Positions 27,029 to 34,514 of a stretch of 48,369 nucleotides of DNA are shown here, one piece after another. The notes below the pieces were generated by a model that had not been told where the DNA came from, did no database searches, and was given only the letters and a program-made list of their open reading frames with translations. The DNA comes from an uncultured Flavobacteriales bacterium. GTDB lineage: Bacteria > Bacteroidota > Bacteroidia > Flavobacteriales_D > Crocinitomicaceae. How positions within the stretch are numbered: the first letter of the stretch is position 1; each line of letters starts with the position of its first letter. Where the stretch lies: positions 1 to 48,369 of the forward strand of contig CAJAII010000037.1 in NCBI GenBank assembly GCA_903939755.1. Direction: 5' to 3'. A program made the translations under genes and the position numbers.

Positions 27029-27127
27029 TTATCCCCAAACTAAAATAGAAACAATTACACTAATCACAAAAATTGTATAAATTGTTCCTAGCGCTACTGT
27101 TGATTCTTCAAAGAAATTATCTGACAT
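27029..27127 (-). CDS. Small single-pass membrane protein (32 aa)
   Basis: A short gene encoding 32 residues: an acidic N-terminus MSDNFFEEST, then a hydrophobic segment (about 11-31, with IYTIFVISVIVSILVWG) and an immediate stop. The start is ATG at 27127-27125 and the stop TAA at 27031-27029. An exact -7 box (TAACTTTG) lies 13 bases upstream, giving a short leader. It sits between the BI-1 gene and the GH3 gene on the same strand. The order acidic head, one membrane helix, no tail predicts an N-in or N-out single-pass peptide; function unknown. It resembles the many small membrane proteins missed by gene finders. Evidence is coding logic plus the promoter; no homologue is recognised. Confidence 0.65.
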   Translation of the reverse strand: MSDNFFEESTVALGTIYTIFVISVIVSILVWG

Positions 27128-27140
27128 AATGTATTTTTGA

Positions 27141-27148
27141 CAAAGTTA
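27141..27148 (-). promoter_or_regulatory. -7 promoter box of the small membrane protein gene
   Basis: TAACTTTG on the minus strand matches TAnnTTTG. It ends 13 bases before the ATG at 27127. No TTG is seen at the -33 distance. The box lies in the 57-base gap after the BI-1 gene, so the small gene need not rely on read-through. Confidence 0.5.
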
Positions 27149-27184
27149 AAAAAAGTCTGTTAGTATTATCGATTTAGCATAAAT

Positions 27185-27892
27185 TTAATCTCTTCCACCA
27201 AAAATTCTCAATAGCGATAAGAATAGATTAATAAAGAGTATGTACAATTGAAGTCCTCCTATTAAAGCTAACTTATTACGCTGCTCTTCTGTGTAATCGG
27301 GAGACTCTGCTACTCCTTTTAATTGTTGCATGGAATAAGCGGTTAGTCCAGTAAAAACAAAAACACCTAAACAAGCGATGATGAAACCCATTGAATCACT
27401 TTTCATAAAAATATTAACTATCCCAGCGATGAACATTCCTATAAATACCATGTATAGTAAACTTCCAAATTTAGTCAAGTCGGTTTTTGTGGTATAACCA
27501 AGAATGGCCATTCCAGCAAATGCGCCTGCTGTAACGAAAAATGTGGATGCAATTGCTCCCATTGCATAAACTAGAAATATGGTGGATAAACTTAAACCCA
27601 TTAAGGCTGAATAGGCAATAAATAGGATGGTTAAGACTCCAAGGGAAAGCTTGTTGTAGGCCATTTGAATCAATAATCCTAATCCAACAGGGGCAAAAAC
27701 AACGACCCAAAATAGAGGGGAAATTCCACCTTCAGAAATAAAATAAGTGGAAATAAATTCTGGGGTTCCAGCTGAATAAGCTATTATGCCAGAAATACCA
27801 AGCGCACCAAACATATAGGTATATACGCTTCTAAAAAATGCTCTGCTAGCTGCTGCTGTTAAAGCATTATTATTGTCTAGTGTATTACTCAT
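27185..27892 (-). CDS. Bax inhibitor-1/YccA-family membrane protein
   Basis: A 235-residue integral membrane protein with about seven hydrophobic segments, matching the Bax inhibitor-1 (TMBIM/YccA) family. Typical parts are FFRSVYTYMFGALGISGIIAY, GVLTILFIAYSALMGLSLS and the C-terminal LQLYILFINLFLSLLRIFGG. Members form calcium leak channels (BsYetJ) or modulate the FtsH protease (YccA). Here the partner is not evident. It starts 18 bases after folE on the same strand, hence probably in one transcript with it. Confidence 0.93.
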   Translation of the reverse strand: MSNTLDNNNALTAAASRAFFRSVYTYMFGALGISGIIAYSAGTPEFISTYFISEGGISPLFWVVVFAPVGLGLLIQMAYNKLSLGVLTILFIAYSALMGLSLSTIFLVYAMGAIASTFFVTAGAFAGMAILGYTTKTDLTKFGSLLYMVFIGMFIAGIVNIFMKSDSMGFIIACLGVFVFTGLTAYSMQQLKGVAESPDYTEEQRNKLALIGGLQLYILFINLFLSLLRIFGGRD

Positions 27893-27910
27893 GATTTTAA
27901 AATTTATCGG

Positions 27911-28477
27911 TTAGTGTAATTTTGCTTGTACTAAATTAATAAATTCTTTTCTTGTTGAATCATTTTTTAAAAATAATCCTGTGAAAGCACTAGTTGTAGT
28001 AACAGAATTTTGCTTTTGTACTCCTCTCATTGACATACACATATGGCAACATTCAACAACTACCGCTACCCCTTTTGGTTCAAGGGTGCGTTGAATGCAA
28101 TCCCTAATTTCAATAGTTAATCTTTCTTGCACTTGTAATCGCCGGGAATAAGCGTCGATTACTCTTGGTATTTTACTTAATCCAACAATTTTCCCATCGG
28201 GAATGTATGCTACGTGAGCTTTGCCAAAAAAAGGCAACATGTGATGTTCACACATCGAGTATACATCGATATCCTTTACAATAACCATCTCTGAGTATTC
28301 CTCATGAAAAATCGCTTGATTGATAAGATCATCAGGATTTATTTGATACCCATTAGTTAAAAATTTCATTGCTTTAGCTACCCGCTCAGGTGTTTTTTGT
28401 AAACCCTCTCTAGCTGGATCTTCTCCAAGATGACTGATAATTGATCGGTAATGATCTTCTAATTCTTTTTCTTTCAA
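27911..28477 (-). CDS. folE: GTP cyclohydrolase I
   Basis: A 188-residue enzyme that converts GTP to 7,8-dihydroneopterin triphosphate for folate and queuosine/pterin synthesis. Zinc ligands and catalytic residues are visible in [13 protein letters not shown] (Cys76, His78, His79) and [11 protein letters not shown] (Cys144, His145, Cys147). The N-terminal [19 protein letters not shown] is typical. The start is TTG at 28477, because no ATG occurs before residue 37. It follows the QueD/PTPS homologue, which uses its product, 30 bases downstream of it, in a pterin gene pair. Confidence 0.96.
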   Translation of the reverse strand: MKEKELEDHYRSIISHLGEDPAREGLQKTPERVAKAMKFLTNGYQINPDDLINQAIFHEEYSEMVIVKDIDVYSMCEHHMLPFFGKAHVAYIPDGKIVGLSKIPRVIDAYSRRLQVQERLTIEIRDCIQRTLEPKGVAVVVECCHMCMSMRGVQKQNSVTTTSAFTGLFLKNDSTRKEFINLVQAKLH

Positions 28478-28495
28478 AATTATTTTTTTAATAAA

Positions 28496-28509
28496 AACGC
28501 CTGAGCGTT
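28496..28509 (-). terminator. Small hairpin with T-run after the QueD/PTPS gene
   Basis: Read on the minus strand, AACGC-TCAG-GCGTT is followed by TTTATT. The five-base stem with a GC core plus T-run resembles a weak intrinsic terminator and overlaps the stop codon of the QueD/PTPS gene. If active it would partly separate that gene from folE. Confidence 0.35.
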
Positions 28510-28939
28510 AAAAAGGTTCTTTGCCACCGAAGTATTCCACAAAATTATTTTCAGTTTCAATTAGTTTAATTTTTGCTAATTCACCACCATGTTTTAATAC
28601 ATCTTCTTCCAATTGCTCCCAGATGGCAATGGCTAAATTTTCTGTTGAAGCCATCATTCCAACAAGAAAAGGAACATCAAGGTTTAAGTTTTTGTGATCT
28701 AAAGGTTCAATTACATTTTCTTTAATTATATTACTTAAAGTTTTTAAATTGATAACGAATCCTGTGTTGATTTCTGGTTTTCCTTTAACCGTTACATACA
28801 ATGTAAAATTATGTCCGTGCCAATTTTTATTTGCGCATTTTCCGAACACTTCTTCATTTTTTTCATCTGACCAAAGCGGTTGAACTAATTTGTGTGCAGC
28901 ATTAAATGTTTCTCTTCGGGTAATATATATGGTTTTCAT
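28508..28939 (-). CDS. queD: 6-carboxytetrahydropterin synthase/PTPS homologue
   Basis: A 143-residue member of the 6-pyruvoyl-tetrahydropterin synthase/QueD family. Zinc ligands are His16 (FNAAHKL) and His41 and His43 (NWHGHNFTLY); the catalytic Cys35 is in FGKCANKNW. QueD uses dihydroneopterin triphosphate to make 6-carboxy-tetrahydropterin for queuosine; PTPS makes tetrahydrobiopterin precursors. The folE gene next to it supplies the substrate. The CxxxHGH form fits QueD, but a PTPS activity cannot be excluded. It begins nine bases after mtaB. Confidence 0.85.
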   Translation of the reverse strand: MKTIYITRRETFNAAHKLVQPLWSDEKNEEVFGKCANKNWHGHNFTLYVTVKGKPEINTGFVINLKTLSNIIKENVIEPLDHKNLNLDVPFLVGMMASTENLAIAIWEQLEEDVLKHGGELAKIKLIETENNFVEYFGGKEPF

Positions 28940-28948
28940 TTTTTGTTT

Positions 28949-30274
28949 TTAATTCGAAAATGTCTTTTGCATTATTGGATCACAAAGCATAATTCCTTCT
29001 GAATCGATGGCAACTAATTTTACCATCTGAAATGTATTTGTAAGTGCTTTATCAAATGGCACTTTCACTTTGATATAATTTTCAGTAAATCCATACATAA
29101 ATCCATCCTCTTCTTCCTGTTCAAATAACACGCGTCTACTTGTATCGATATTTTCCATATAAAAGTTACGTTTTTTTCTATTTGATAACTGATGTAATTC
29201 TTTGCTTCGCAATTTTCTTATTTCCATTGGAACAACTTCCCCTATTTTAATAGCTGTTGTGTTCGCTCTTTCAGAATAGGTGAAAACATGTAAATAAGAA
29301 ATGTCTAAGTCTTTTAAATAAGCTACTGTTTCGTTAAAGTCTTCATCAGTTTCTCCAGGAAAACCAACTATCACATCTACTCCAATACATGCATCTGGAC
29401 GTAATTTTTTGATTTTTTGTACGCGTTCTGTGTACAAAGCGCGCAGGTATTTTCTACGCATCAACACCAATAATCGATCGGATCCAGATTGTAAAGGTAT
29501 GTGGAAATGGGGAGCGAAATGCTTGGAATCACGCAAGCAAAATTCAATGATTTCATTGCTCAATAAATTGGGTTCGATGGAGGAAATGCGAAAGCGTTCA
29601 ATGCCTTCTATTTTGTCCATTTCCTTTACTAAGGAAAGAAAATTCTCCTCACTTCCTTGTCCGAAATCTCCAATGTTAACGCCAGTTAATACGATTTCAT
29701 TTACAGAGGTCTGGGCAATTTTATTCGCTTCCAATAGGGTTTTTTCAATACTTGCACTTCGGCTAATTCCACGCGCCAATGGAATGGTGCAGAAAGTGCA
29801 AAAATAATCACAGCCATCTTGTATTTTAAGAAAGGACCGTGTACGGTCTCCCAATGAATGTGAAGGAATGAAATCGTTGGTCTTTTTAATGCTCTGATTA
29901 TCGATATAAATCCCATTGTTCGAAGTTGATTCCCGTTCAATATGTTCCAGTACATTAAATTTTTCATTAGCGCCAAGCACCATGTTTACGCCGGGAATTT
30001 TTGCAATTTCTGAGGGTTTTAATTGGGCATAGCAACCAACAATAGCAATAAAACTATCGGGGTTTATCTTTTTGGCTCTTTTGACTAATTGCTTGCATTT
30101 TTTGTCGGCATTTTCAGTTACGGAACAGGTATTAATGATAAAAACATCCGGACAATCTTCGAAATCAACTTTTGCATAGCCTGCATTTTCAAATAATCGA
30201 CCAATGGTTGACGTCTCTGAGAAATTCAATTTGCACCCGAGGGTATAAAGGGCTACTTTTTTAAATTCTATCAT
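28949..30274 (-). CDS. mtaB: tRNA t6A37 methylthiotransferase MtaB
   Basis: A 441-residue radical-SAM methylthiotransferase that adds a methylthio group to N6-threonylcarbamoyl-adenosine 37 of tRNA. The N-terminal UPF0004 domain has the cluster Cys in LGCKLN (Cys14), INTCSVT and VGCYAQL. The radical-SAM site is CDYFCTFCTIP (CxxxCxxC). A TRAM-like domain closes the protein (RVLFEQEEEDGFMYGFTENY). MtaB and MiaB are related; LGCKLN (not LGCQMN) points to MtaB. I use ATG 30274, six bases after a strong promoter box; the 24-residue extension from 30346 would include the promoter. First gene of the mtaB-queD run. Confidence 0.93.
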   Translation of the reverse strand: MIEFKKVALYTLGCKLNFSETSTIGRLFENAGYAKVDFEDCPDVFIINTCSVTENADKKCKQLVKRAKKINPDSFIAIVGCYAQLKPSEIAKIPGVNMVLGANEKFNVLEHIERESTSNNGIYIDNQSIKKTNDFIPSHSLGDRTRSFLKIQDGCDYFCTFCTIPLARGISRSASIEKTLLEANKIAQTSVNEIVLTGVNIGDFGQGSEENFLSLVKEMDKIEGIERFRISSIEPNLLSNEIIEFCLRDSKHFAPHFHIPLQSGSDRLLVLMRRKYLRALYTERVQKIKKLRPDACIGVDVIVGFPGETDEDFNETVAYLKDLDISYLHVFTYSERANTTAIKIGEVVPMEIRKLRSKELHQLSNRKKRNFYMENIDTSRRVLFEQEEEDGFMYGFTENYIKVKVPFDKALTNTFQMVKLVAIDSEGIMLCDPIMQKTFSN

Positions 30275-30280
30275 TTCGAA

Positions 30281-30310
30281 CAAAATTAAGGGTATTCGCT
30301 TAATTACCAA
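30281..30310 (-). promoter_or_regulatory. Promoter of mtaB (TTG-N19-TAATTTTG)
   Basis: On the minus strand TTG (30310-30308) and TAATTTTG (30288-30281) are separated by 19 bases, a full match to the Bacteroidota consensus. Only six bases lie between the box and the ATG at 30274, so the mRNA would be leaderless or nearly so. Confidence 0.7.
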
Positions 30311-30355
30311 GAAAATTATTGAGTAAAATGAATGTTTTGGGCTCAAAATAAAGAT

Positions 30356-30363
30356 TAACTTTG
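30356..30363 (+). promoter_or_regulatory. -7 promoter box of the cystathionine synthase gene
   Basis: TAACTTTG matches TAnnTTTG and ends 13 bases before the ATG at 30377; the leader region is A- and G-rich. A TTG at 30337-30339 gives a spacing of only 16 bases, shorter than usual. Divergent from the mtaB promoter. Confidence 0.45.
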
Positions 30364-30376
30364 GAAAAAAAAAGGA

Positions 30377-31738
30377 ATGAAAGTCTACAAAAATATTTTG
30401 GAAACGATTGGAAACACGCCGATTGTTCGTATCAATAAGTTGGCATTGGATGTAAAAGCGCAGGTTTTTGCTAAAATTGAAACAACCAATCCTGGTAATT
30501 CGGTGAAGGATAGAATGGCTGTTAAGATGGTAGAGGATGCTGAGAAATTGGGTTTACTTAAACCTGGAGGAACTATCATTGAAGGAACTTCAGGTAATAC
30601 TGGTATGGGATTGGCGTTGGCTGCAATTATTAAAGGATATAAATTGATTTGTGTTCTAAATGATAAACAATCAAAAGAGAAAATGGATATATTAAGAGCT
30701 GTTGGCGCTGAAGTGGTGGTTTGTCCAACCGCTGTTGAGCCTACTGACCCACGTTCGTATTATCAAGTTTCTCGTAGGTTGGCAACTGAAATCCCCAATT
30801 CTTGGTACGTTAATCAATATGATAATTTATCCAACCGTACGGCTCATTACGAACAAACAGGACCTGAAATTTGGGAGCAAACAGACGGGAAAATCACACA
30901 TTTCGTTGCTGGTGTGGGAACTGGTGGTACCATATCTGGCGTTGGAAAATACCTAAAGGAAAAAAATCCAAACATCAAAATTTGGGGAATTGATACCTAT
31001 GGCTCTGTATTTAAAAAATACAAGGAAACGGGTATTTTTGATGAAAATGAAATATATCCATACATCACTGAAGGAATAGGGGAGGATATTTTGCCAGCCA
31101 ATGTTGATTTTGATGTGATTGATTTATTTGAGAAGGTCACCGATAAAGATGCAGCTGTTTATACACGTCGTTTGGCTCGAGAAGAAGGAATTTTTGTTGG
31201 TAATTCTGCTGGTTCAGCTATCAAAGGACTTTTGCAATTAAAGGATAAACTTACCAAAGATGATATCGTTGTCATTCTTTTTCATGATCATGGTAGTCGT
31301 TATGTTGGGAAGATCTTCAATGATGATTGGATGCGTGAAAGAGGTTTCTTGGAAGAAACTTTTGTCACGGCAAAAGATTTAGTGAACAAGCATGGAGAAA
31401 GACCGCTGGTTTCTTTGTATGCTGAGGAATTGGTTTCACATGCAATAGCTGCTATGCGTAAGTTTGGTATTTCTCAAATCCCAGTTATGAAAGATGGTGG
31501 TTTTGTCGGGTCTATCGATGATAAAAGTGTTTATCAATTACTTGTCGAAGATCCTACTCTCAAGGACGCTCCAATTTCGAGTATCATGCAGGCAGCTTTT
31601 CCAATCGTACAGTTGAATGTTACTATTGATGAAATATGTAAATTAATTAATCGGGAAACGCCAGCTGTTTTGGTTGATTTAGGTGAGGGTAAATATCATA
31701 TTGTTACGCGATATGATGTGATTTCTGCCATGTCATAA
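30377..31738 (+). CDS. Cystathionine beta-synthase
   Basis: A 453-residue PLP enzyme with a fold-type II catalytic part (1-330) and two C-terminal CBS domains (about 345-453). The Schiff-base Lys44 lies in TTNPGNSVKDRMAVK, the phosphate loop in GTSGNTGMGLA and GVGTGGTISG, and the PLP ring contact in VGNSAGSA. It condenses serine and homocysteine to cystathionine; related enzymes make cysteine or hydrogen sulfide. CBS domains bind adenosyl ligands in regulated forms. It is followed after four bases by a BtuF-like gene, so they are probably one operon. Confidence 0.92.
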   Translation: MKVYKNILETIGNTPIVRINKLALDVKAQVFAKIETTNPGNSVKDRMAVKMVEDAEKLGLLKPGGTIIEGTSGNTGMGLALAAIIKGYKLICVLNDKQSKEKMDILRAVGAEVVVCPTAVEPTDPRSYYQVSRRLATEIPNSWYVNQYDNLSNRTAHYEQTGPEIWEQTDGKITHFVAGVGTGGTISGVGKYLKEKNPNIKIWGIDTYGSVFKKYKETGIFDENEIYPYITEGIGEDILPANVDFDVIDLFEKVTDKDAAVYTRRLAREEGIFVGNSAGSAIKGLLQLKDKLTKDDIVVILFHDHGSRYVGKIFNDDWMRERGFLEETFVTAKDLVNKHGERPLVSLYAEELVSHAIAAMRKFGISQIPVMKDGGFVGSIDDKSVYQLLVEDPTLKDAPISSIMQAAFPIVQLNVTIDEICKLINRETPAVLVDLGEGKYHIVTRYDVISAMS

Positions 31739-31742
31739 TTGT

Positions 31743-32489
31743 ATGTCATTTAAGACTTATATTGATCAATTGGGTAGGGAAGTGGTACTTCCTGCAATGC
31801 CTAAACGAATCATTAGTCTGGTTCCTTCAATTACAGAGTTAGTTGCCTATTTTGAAATGGATGCTGAAGTGGTGGGAATTACAAAATTTTGTATTTATCC
31901 AACTTCTTGGTTTCAAAGTAAAGAAAGAGTCGGCGGAACAAAAAACATCGATCTTGAAAAAGTAAAGTCGCTTAATCCGGATTTAATTATTGGTAATAAA
32001 GAAGAAAATACGAAAGACGATATGGAAGCATTGATGGCTTTTGCTCCCGTTTGGATGAGTGATGTCAATTCCATTAAAGATGCGAATCATTTAATTACTT
32101 GTTTGGCAGAAATTTTCAATAAAGAAGATAAAGGTCAAGCCTTGATAGGGGATTTAAACAAATATTTTTTGTCGCATGCTTCAGAAGGTGCAGGGAAATC
32201 TGTTCTTTATTTCATTTGGCATTCACCTGGTTTTGTTGCCGGAAAAAACACGTACATCGATTCTTATTTAACTTCCATTGGTTATCAGAATTGTGTTTCC
32301 ATGGATCGTTACCCTGAAGTGACTTCGCTTGGCTTCTTGGAACCTGAGGTGGTACTCTTGAGCTCTGAACCATTTCCTTTTAATGAGACTCATGTGCCTT
32401 TTTATCAGGAGTTATTTCCCAATGCTGAAATTAAATTAGTGGATGGTGAGCGCTATTCGTGGTACGGTGTAAGCACATTGCGATGTTGA
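31743..32489 (+). CDS. BtuF-like metal/cobalamin-binding protein without signal peptide
   Basis: A 248-residue protein with the fold of cobalamin or iron-siderophore binding proteins (helical-backbone metal receptor). The BtuF-type opening PKRIISLVPSITELVAYF is followed by VVGITKFCIYP, VGGTKNIDLEKVKSLNPDLII and a helix spine. The N-terminus, MSFKTYIDQLGREV, has no signal peptide or lipobox, unlike classic periplasmic binding proteins. It would be cytosolic, or the start is misjudged; no upstream in-frame start adds a signal. Its last seven bases overlap the DCC gene. The role is unknown. Confidence 0.8.
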   Translation: MSFKTYIDQLGREVVLPAMPKRIISLVPSITELVAYFEMDAEVVGITKFCIYPTSWFQSKERVGGTKNIDLEKVKSLNPDLIIGNKEENTKDDMEALMAFAPVWMSDVNSIKDANHLITCLAEIFNKEDKGQALIGDLNKYFLSHASEGAGKSVLYFIWHSPGFVAGKNTYIDSYLTSIGYQNCVSMDRYPEVTSLGFLEPEVVLLSSEPFPFNETHVPFYQELFPNAEIKLVDGERYSWYGVSTLRC

Positions 32490-32890
32490 AAGATCAAGCC
32501 ACACCTCCTAAAGCCATCTTGTTTTTTGATGGTGATTGTCCATTGTGCAACCGTGTACTGACTTTTATATTGTCGAATGAAATAAGGGCAGATTTGGTGT
32601 TTTCACCGCTTGATGCAAGCAGTAGTGAGCGATGGAGAGAAGCTCATCCCAACATGCTTATGGAGGAAGATTCCGTTTATTATTTCGACGGCTTAAATCT
32701 TTATAAAAAGTCTACAGCAGTGCTTCAATTACTTCCGAAACTACGTTGGTATACAGGTGTTCTAAGGTTGGGGTGGTTACTCCCCCTTAAACTTAGGGAT
32801 CGATGCTATGATTTTGTGGCGCGTCGCAGAAAAAGGATATTTAAAGAATGCATCATGGATCCTAGATTGATGGGGAGAATGTTGCACTAA
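32483..32890 (+). CDS. DCC (DUF393) thiol-disulfide oxidoreductase-like protein
   Basis: A 135-residue DUF393/DCC-family protein. The name-giving motif FFDGDCPLCNRVLTF contains the Cys-x-x-Cys pair in a thioredoxin-like fold. A further typical part is YYFDGLNLYKKSTAVLQLL and a basic C-terminus (RRRKRIFKEC). Biochemistry of the family is poorly known. ATG 32483 overlaps the stop of the BtuF-like gene (ATGTTGA), which argues for coupled translation. It ends just before a relic of a gmhA 3' end on the other strand. Confidence 0.88.
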   Translation: MLKDQATPPKAILFFDGDCPLCNRVLTFILSNEIRADLVFSPLDASSSERWREAHPNMLMEEDSVYYFDGLNLYKKSTAVLQLLPKLRWYTGVLRLGWLLPLKLRDRCYDFVARRRKRIFKECIMDPRLMGRMLH

Positions 32891-32898
32891 AAAGGAGT

Positions 32899-32955
32899 TT
32901 AACGCTCTAAATTCCGCTCAATTCCATCTATCAAAGCATGAATCACTTTAATAAG
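32899..32955 (-). pseudogene. Duplicated relic of a gmhA 3' end
   Basis: Read on the minus strand, this segment encodes [17 protein letters not shown] and a stop, nearly the same as the GmhA C-terminus [17 protein letters not shown]. At DNA level 32910-32952 aligns with 33861-33905 with few differences. Homology stops sharply near 32953, inside the last codons of the repeat-protein gene, whose TAA is at 32948-32950. It is a left-over of a second gmhA copy or the result of an insertion between the DCC gene and gmhA. Confidence 0.8.
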
Positions 32956-33694
32956 GCTTTTGCAAATTATAGTATCTATAAGTATCTCCGTCAAAAGTGA
33001 TATTGAATTTTCGTGTAAATGGAATACTTGGTATTCCTTCGACACGAAGTATCTCGATTGATTCGTAGCCATATTCGTAGCTTATTCCATTAAATCCAAA
33101 TTGATACAATATGTTTTTTGATTTCGCAGACTTGAAATATAATCGGTAATTCTCACCATCATGAAGCATCGTCCAACTTTTTATATCGATATCAGTTGGG
33201 GCATTTGTAATGGGTATTTGTTTAATTGATTCATAACCAAATTCATAACGACTGCTAGAAGTGTTAAAAGCACACTGATAAATTGAATAATTATCGGATG
33301 ATTTAAAATATAATCGATAGTATGAACCGTCATACAAAATTGAAAAATTAGTCACATTTGCATCAATTGGTAAATTGGCTATTGGAATTACAGGTATTGA
33401 TTCATAACCGTATTCGTATTTTTCTGTAGTAGGATTATATCCAAATTGGTAAAGTTTATTAGATTTTCCAATTGGCATGAAATAAAGTCTATAAACTTCA
33501 CCATCATGTAAAATAGACCAACGATCCCAATCTGTATCTTCTGGCGCCCCAGTTACAGAGATCTTAGGTAGTGATTCATATCCAAATTCATAAAAACTCC
33601 CATTATATGATGCTTGGTATAAAGTACCAGTTTGAGCATTAATTATGTTAGTAAGAAAAAAGAGAGATAGGATTGTGGTATATAGCTTTTTCAT
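32948..33694 (-). CDS. Secreted protein of four tandem ~56-residue repeats
   Basis: A 248-residue exported protein. The signal peptide (MKKLYTTILSLFFLTNIINA) is followed by four imperfect repeats, about residues 25-80, 81-137, 138-195 and 196-248. Each reads LYQ..(Y/F)N, YE(F/Y)GYES(I/L), a loop with P and A, and (I/T)LHDGE.YRLYF. The fourth repeat is shorter and ends at YYNLQKPY. The repeat signature GYES...DG..YRLYF is not one I recognise. No catalytic residues, lipobox or T9SS C-terminal domain are seen. It is bounded on both sides by gmhA 3'-end sequence, as though inserted. A beta-rich binding or adhesion role is a guess. Confidence 0.85.
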   Translation of the reverse strand: MKKLYTTILSLFFLTNIINAQTGTLYQASYNGSFYEFGYESLPKISVTGAPEDTDWDRWSILHDGEVYRLYFMPIGKSNKLYQFGYNPTTEKYEYGYESIPVIPIANLPIDANVTNFSILYDGSYYRLYFKSSDNYSIYQCAFNTSSSRYEFGYESIKQIPITNAPTDIDIKSWTMLHDGENYRLYFKSAKSKNILYQFGFNGISYEYGYESIEILRVEGIPSIPFTRKFNITFDGDTYRYYNLQKPY

Positions 33695-33851
33695 TTTTAT
33701 TTAGGTTTAAAATTAAATAATTTTTCAATATTTCATAAGTAATTAATTCGGTAGAAACAATTTTAATTTCACCATAGTTTTCTAGCTTTTTATAACCAAA
33801 TGATTAAACAAGTTAGCTATTTAAACTGATTTATCTAGCGCTGAATAAGTA

Positions 33852-34427
33852 TTATAATCCTAATTCCCTTTCAATTCCATCTATCAAAGCATGAATTACT
33901 TTAATGTGAATTTCTTGTGCTCTGTCTGCGTATTCAGAATGGGGGGCACGGATTTCTAAGTCGGCTATTTCAGCTAATTTACCGCCATCTTTTCCTGTTA
34001 GTACTATCGTTTTCATGCCAAGTGCTTTAGCAGCTTGAACAGCAAGAATGACATTTTTTGAATTCCCTGAGGTGGAAATTCCTAGCAAAACGTCTTTTGA
34101 ATGTCCCAAGCCTTCTACGTATCTCGAAAAGACAAAGTCATACCCGTAATCATTTGCTACACAACTGATATGTGAAGGATCTGAGATCGAAACAGCTGCT
34201 AGTGCTTTTCGATTATTTCTATATCGACCGCTTAATTCTTCCGCAAAGTGCATGGCATCGCACATTGATCCACCATTGCCGCATGAAATGATCTTACCAT
34301 TATTTTGGAGAGAAGCCGACATCCATGAAATAGCCAATGCTATTTTTTCCATATTCTCGGGAATATGGAATTCCTTTAATGTTTTTAGGGCTTCCAGAAA
34401 ATGATTGTCGATGCTAGCTTTATTCAT
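33852..34427 (-). CDS. gmhA: Sedoheptulose 7-phosphate isomerase GmhA
   Basis: A 191-residue SIS-fold enzyme that makes D-glycero-D-manno-heptose 7-phosphate, the first step of ADP-heptose synthesis. Motifs: [20 protein letters not shown] (about 48-67), [11 protein letters not shown] (116-126), and the metal-binding [12 protein letters not shown] near 163-174. The start ATG 34427 is 18 bases downstream of a -7 box; the upstream in-frame start at 34457 would overlap it. HldD, the final pathway enzyme, is encoded 10 kb away. The intergenic DNA downstream of its stop (33695-33851) is AT-rich and shows nothing else. Divergent from the SDR gene. Confidence 0.94.
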   Translation of the reverse strand: MNKASIDNHFLEALKTLKEFHIPENMEKIALAISWMSASLQNNGKIISCGNGGSMCDAMHFAEELSGRYRNNRKALAAVSISDPSHISCVANDYGYDFVFSRYVEGLGHSKDVLLGISTSGNSKNVILAVQAAKALGMKTIVLTGKDGGKLAEIADLEIRAPHSEYADRAQEIHIKVIHALIDGIERELGL

Positions 34428-34445
34428 TTGTAATTGGTTGGTCCC

Positions 34446-34453
34446 CAAAAATA
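34446..34453 (-). promoter_or_regulatory. -7 promoter box of gmhA
   Basis: TATTTTTG on the minus strand matches TAnnTTTG and ends 18 bases before the gmhA ATG. No clear -33 TTG at standard spacing. Paired divergently with the SDR box at 34488. Confidence 0.45.
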
Positions 34454-34487
34454 ACAATTATTCATCTAGTTCGTATCGCTTTCTTTT

Positions 34488-34495
34488 TAACTTTG
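34488..34495 (+). promoter_or_regulatory. -7 promoter box of the SDR gene
   Basis: TAACTTTG matches TAnnTTTG and ends 19 bases before the ATG at 34515. No TTG at -33 spacing. Confidence 0.45.
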
Positions 34496-34514
34496 TTTAC
34501 CTTATTCCAAATGG

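Noticed and set aside
28475..28482. TAATTTTG on the minus strand at folE
   Set aside because: The box shares its final bases with the TTG start codon itself, so a transcript from it would start inside the gene.
30377..31738. Cysteate synthase for sulfonolipid synthesis, linked to the ComA gene
   Set aside because: The two C-terminal CBS domains and the N-terminal motif fit cystathionine beta-synthase better, and the gene is 9 kb away.
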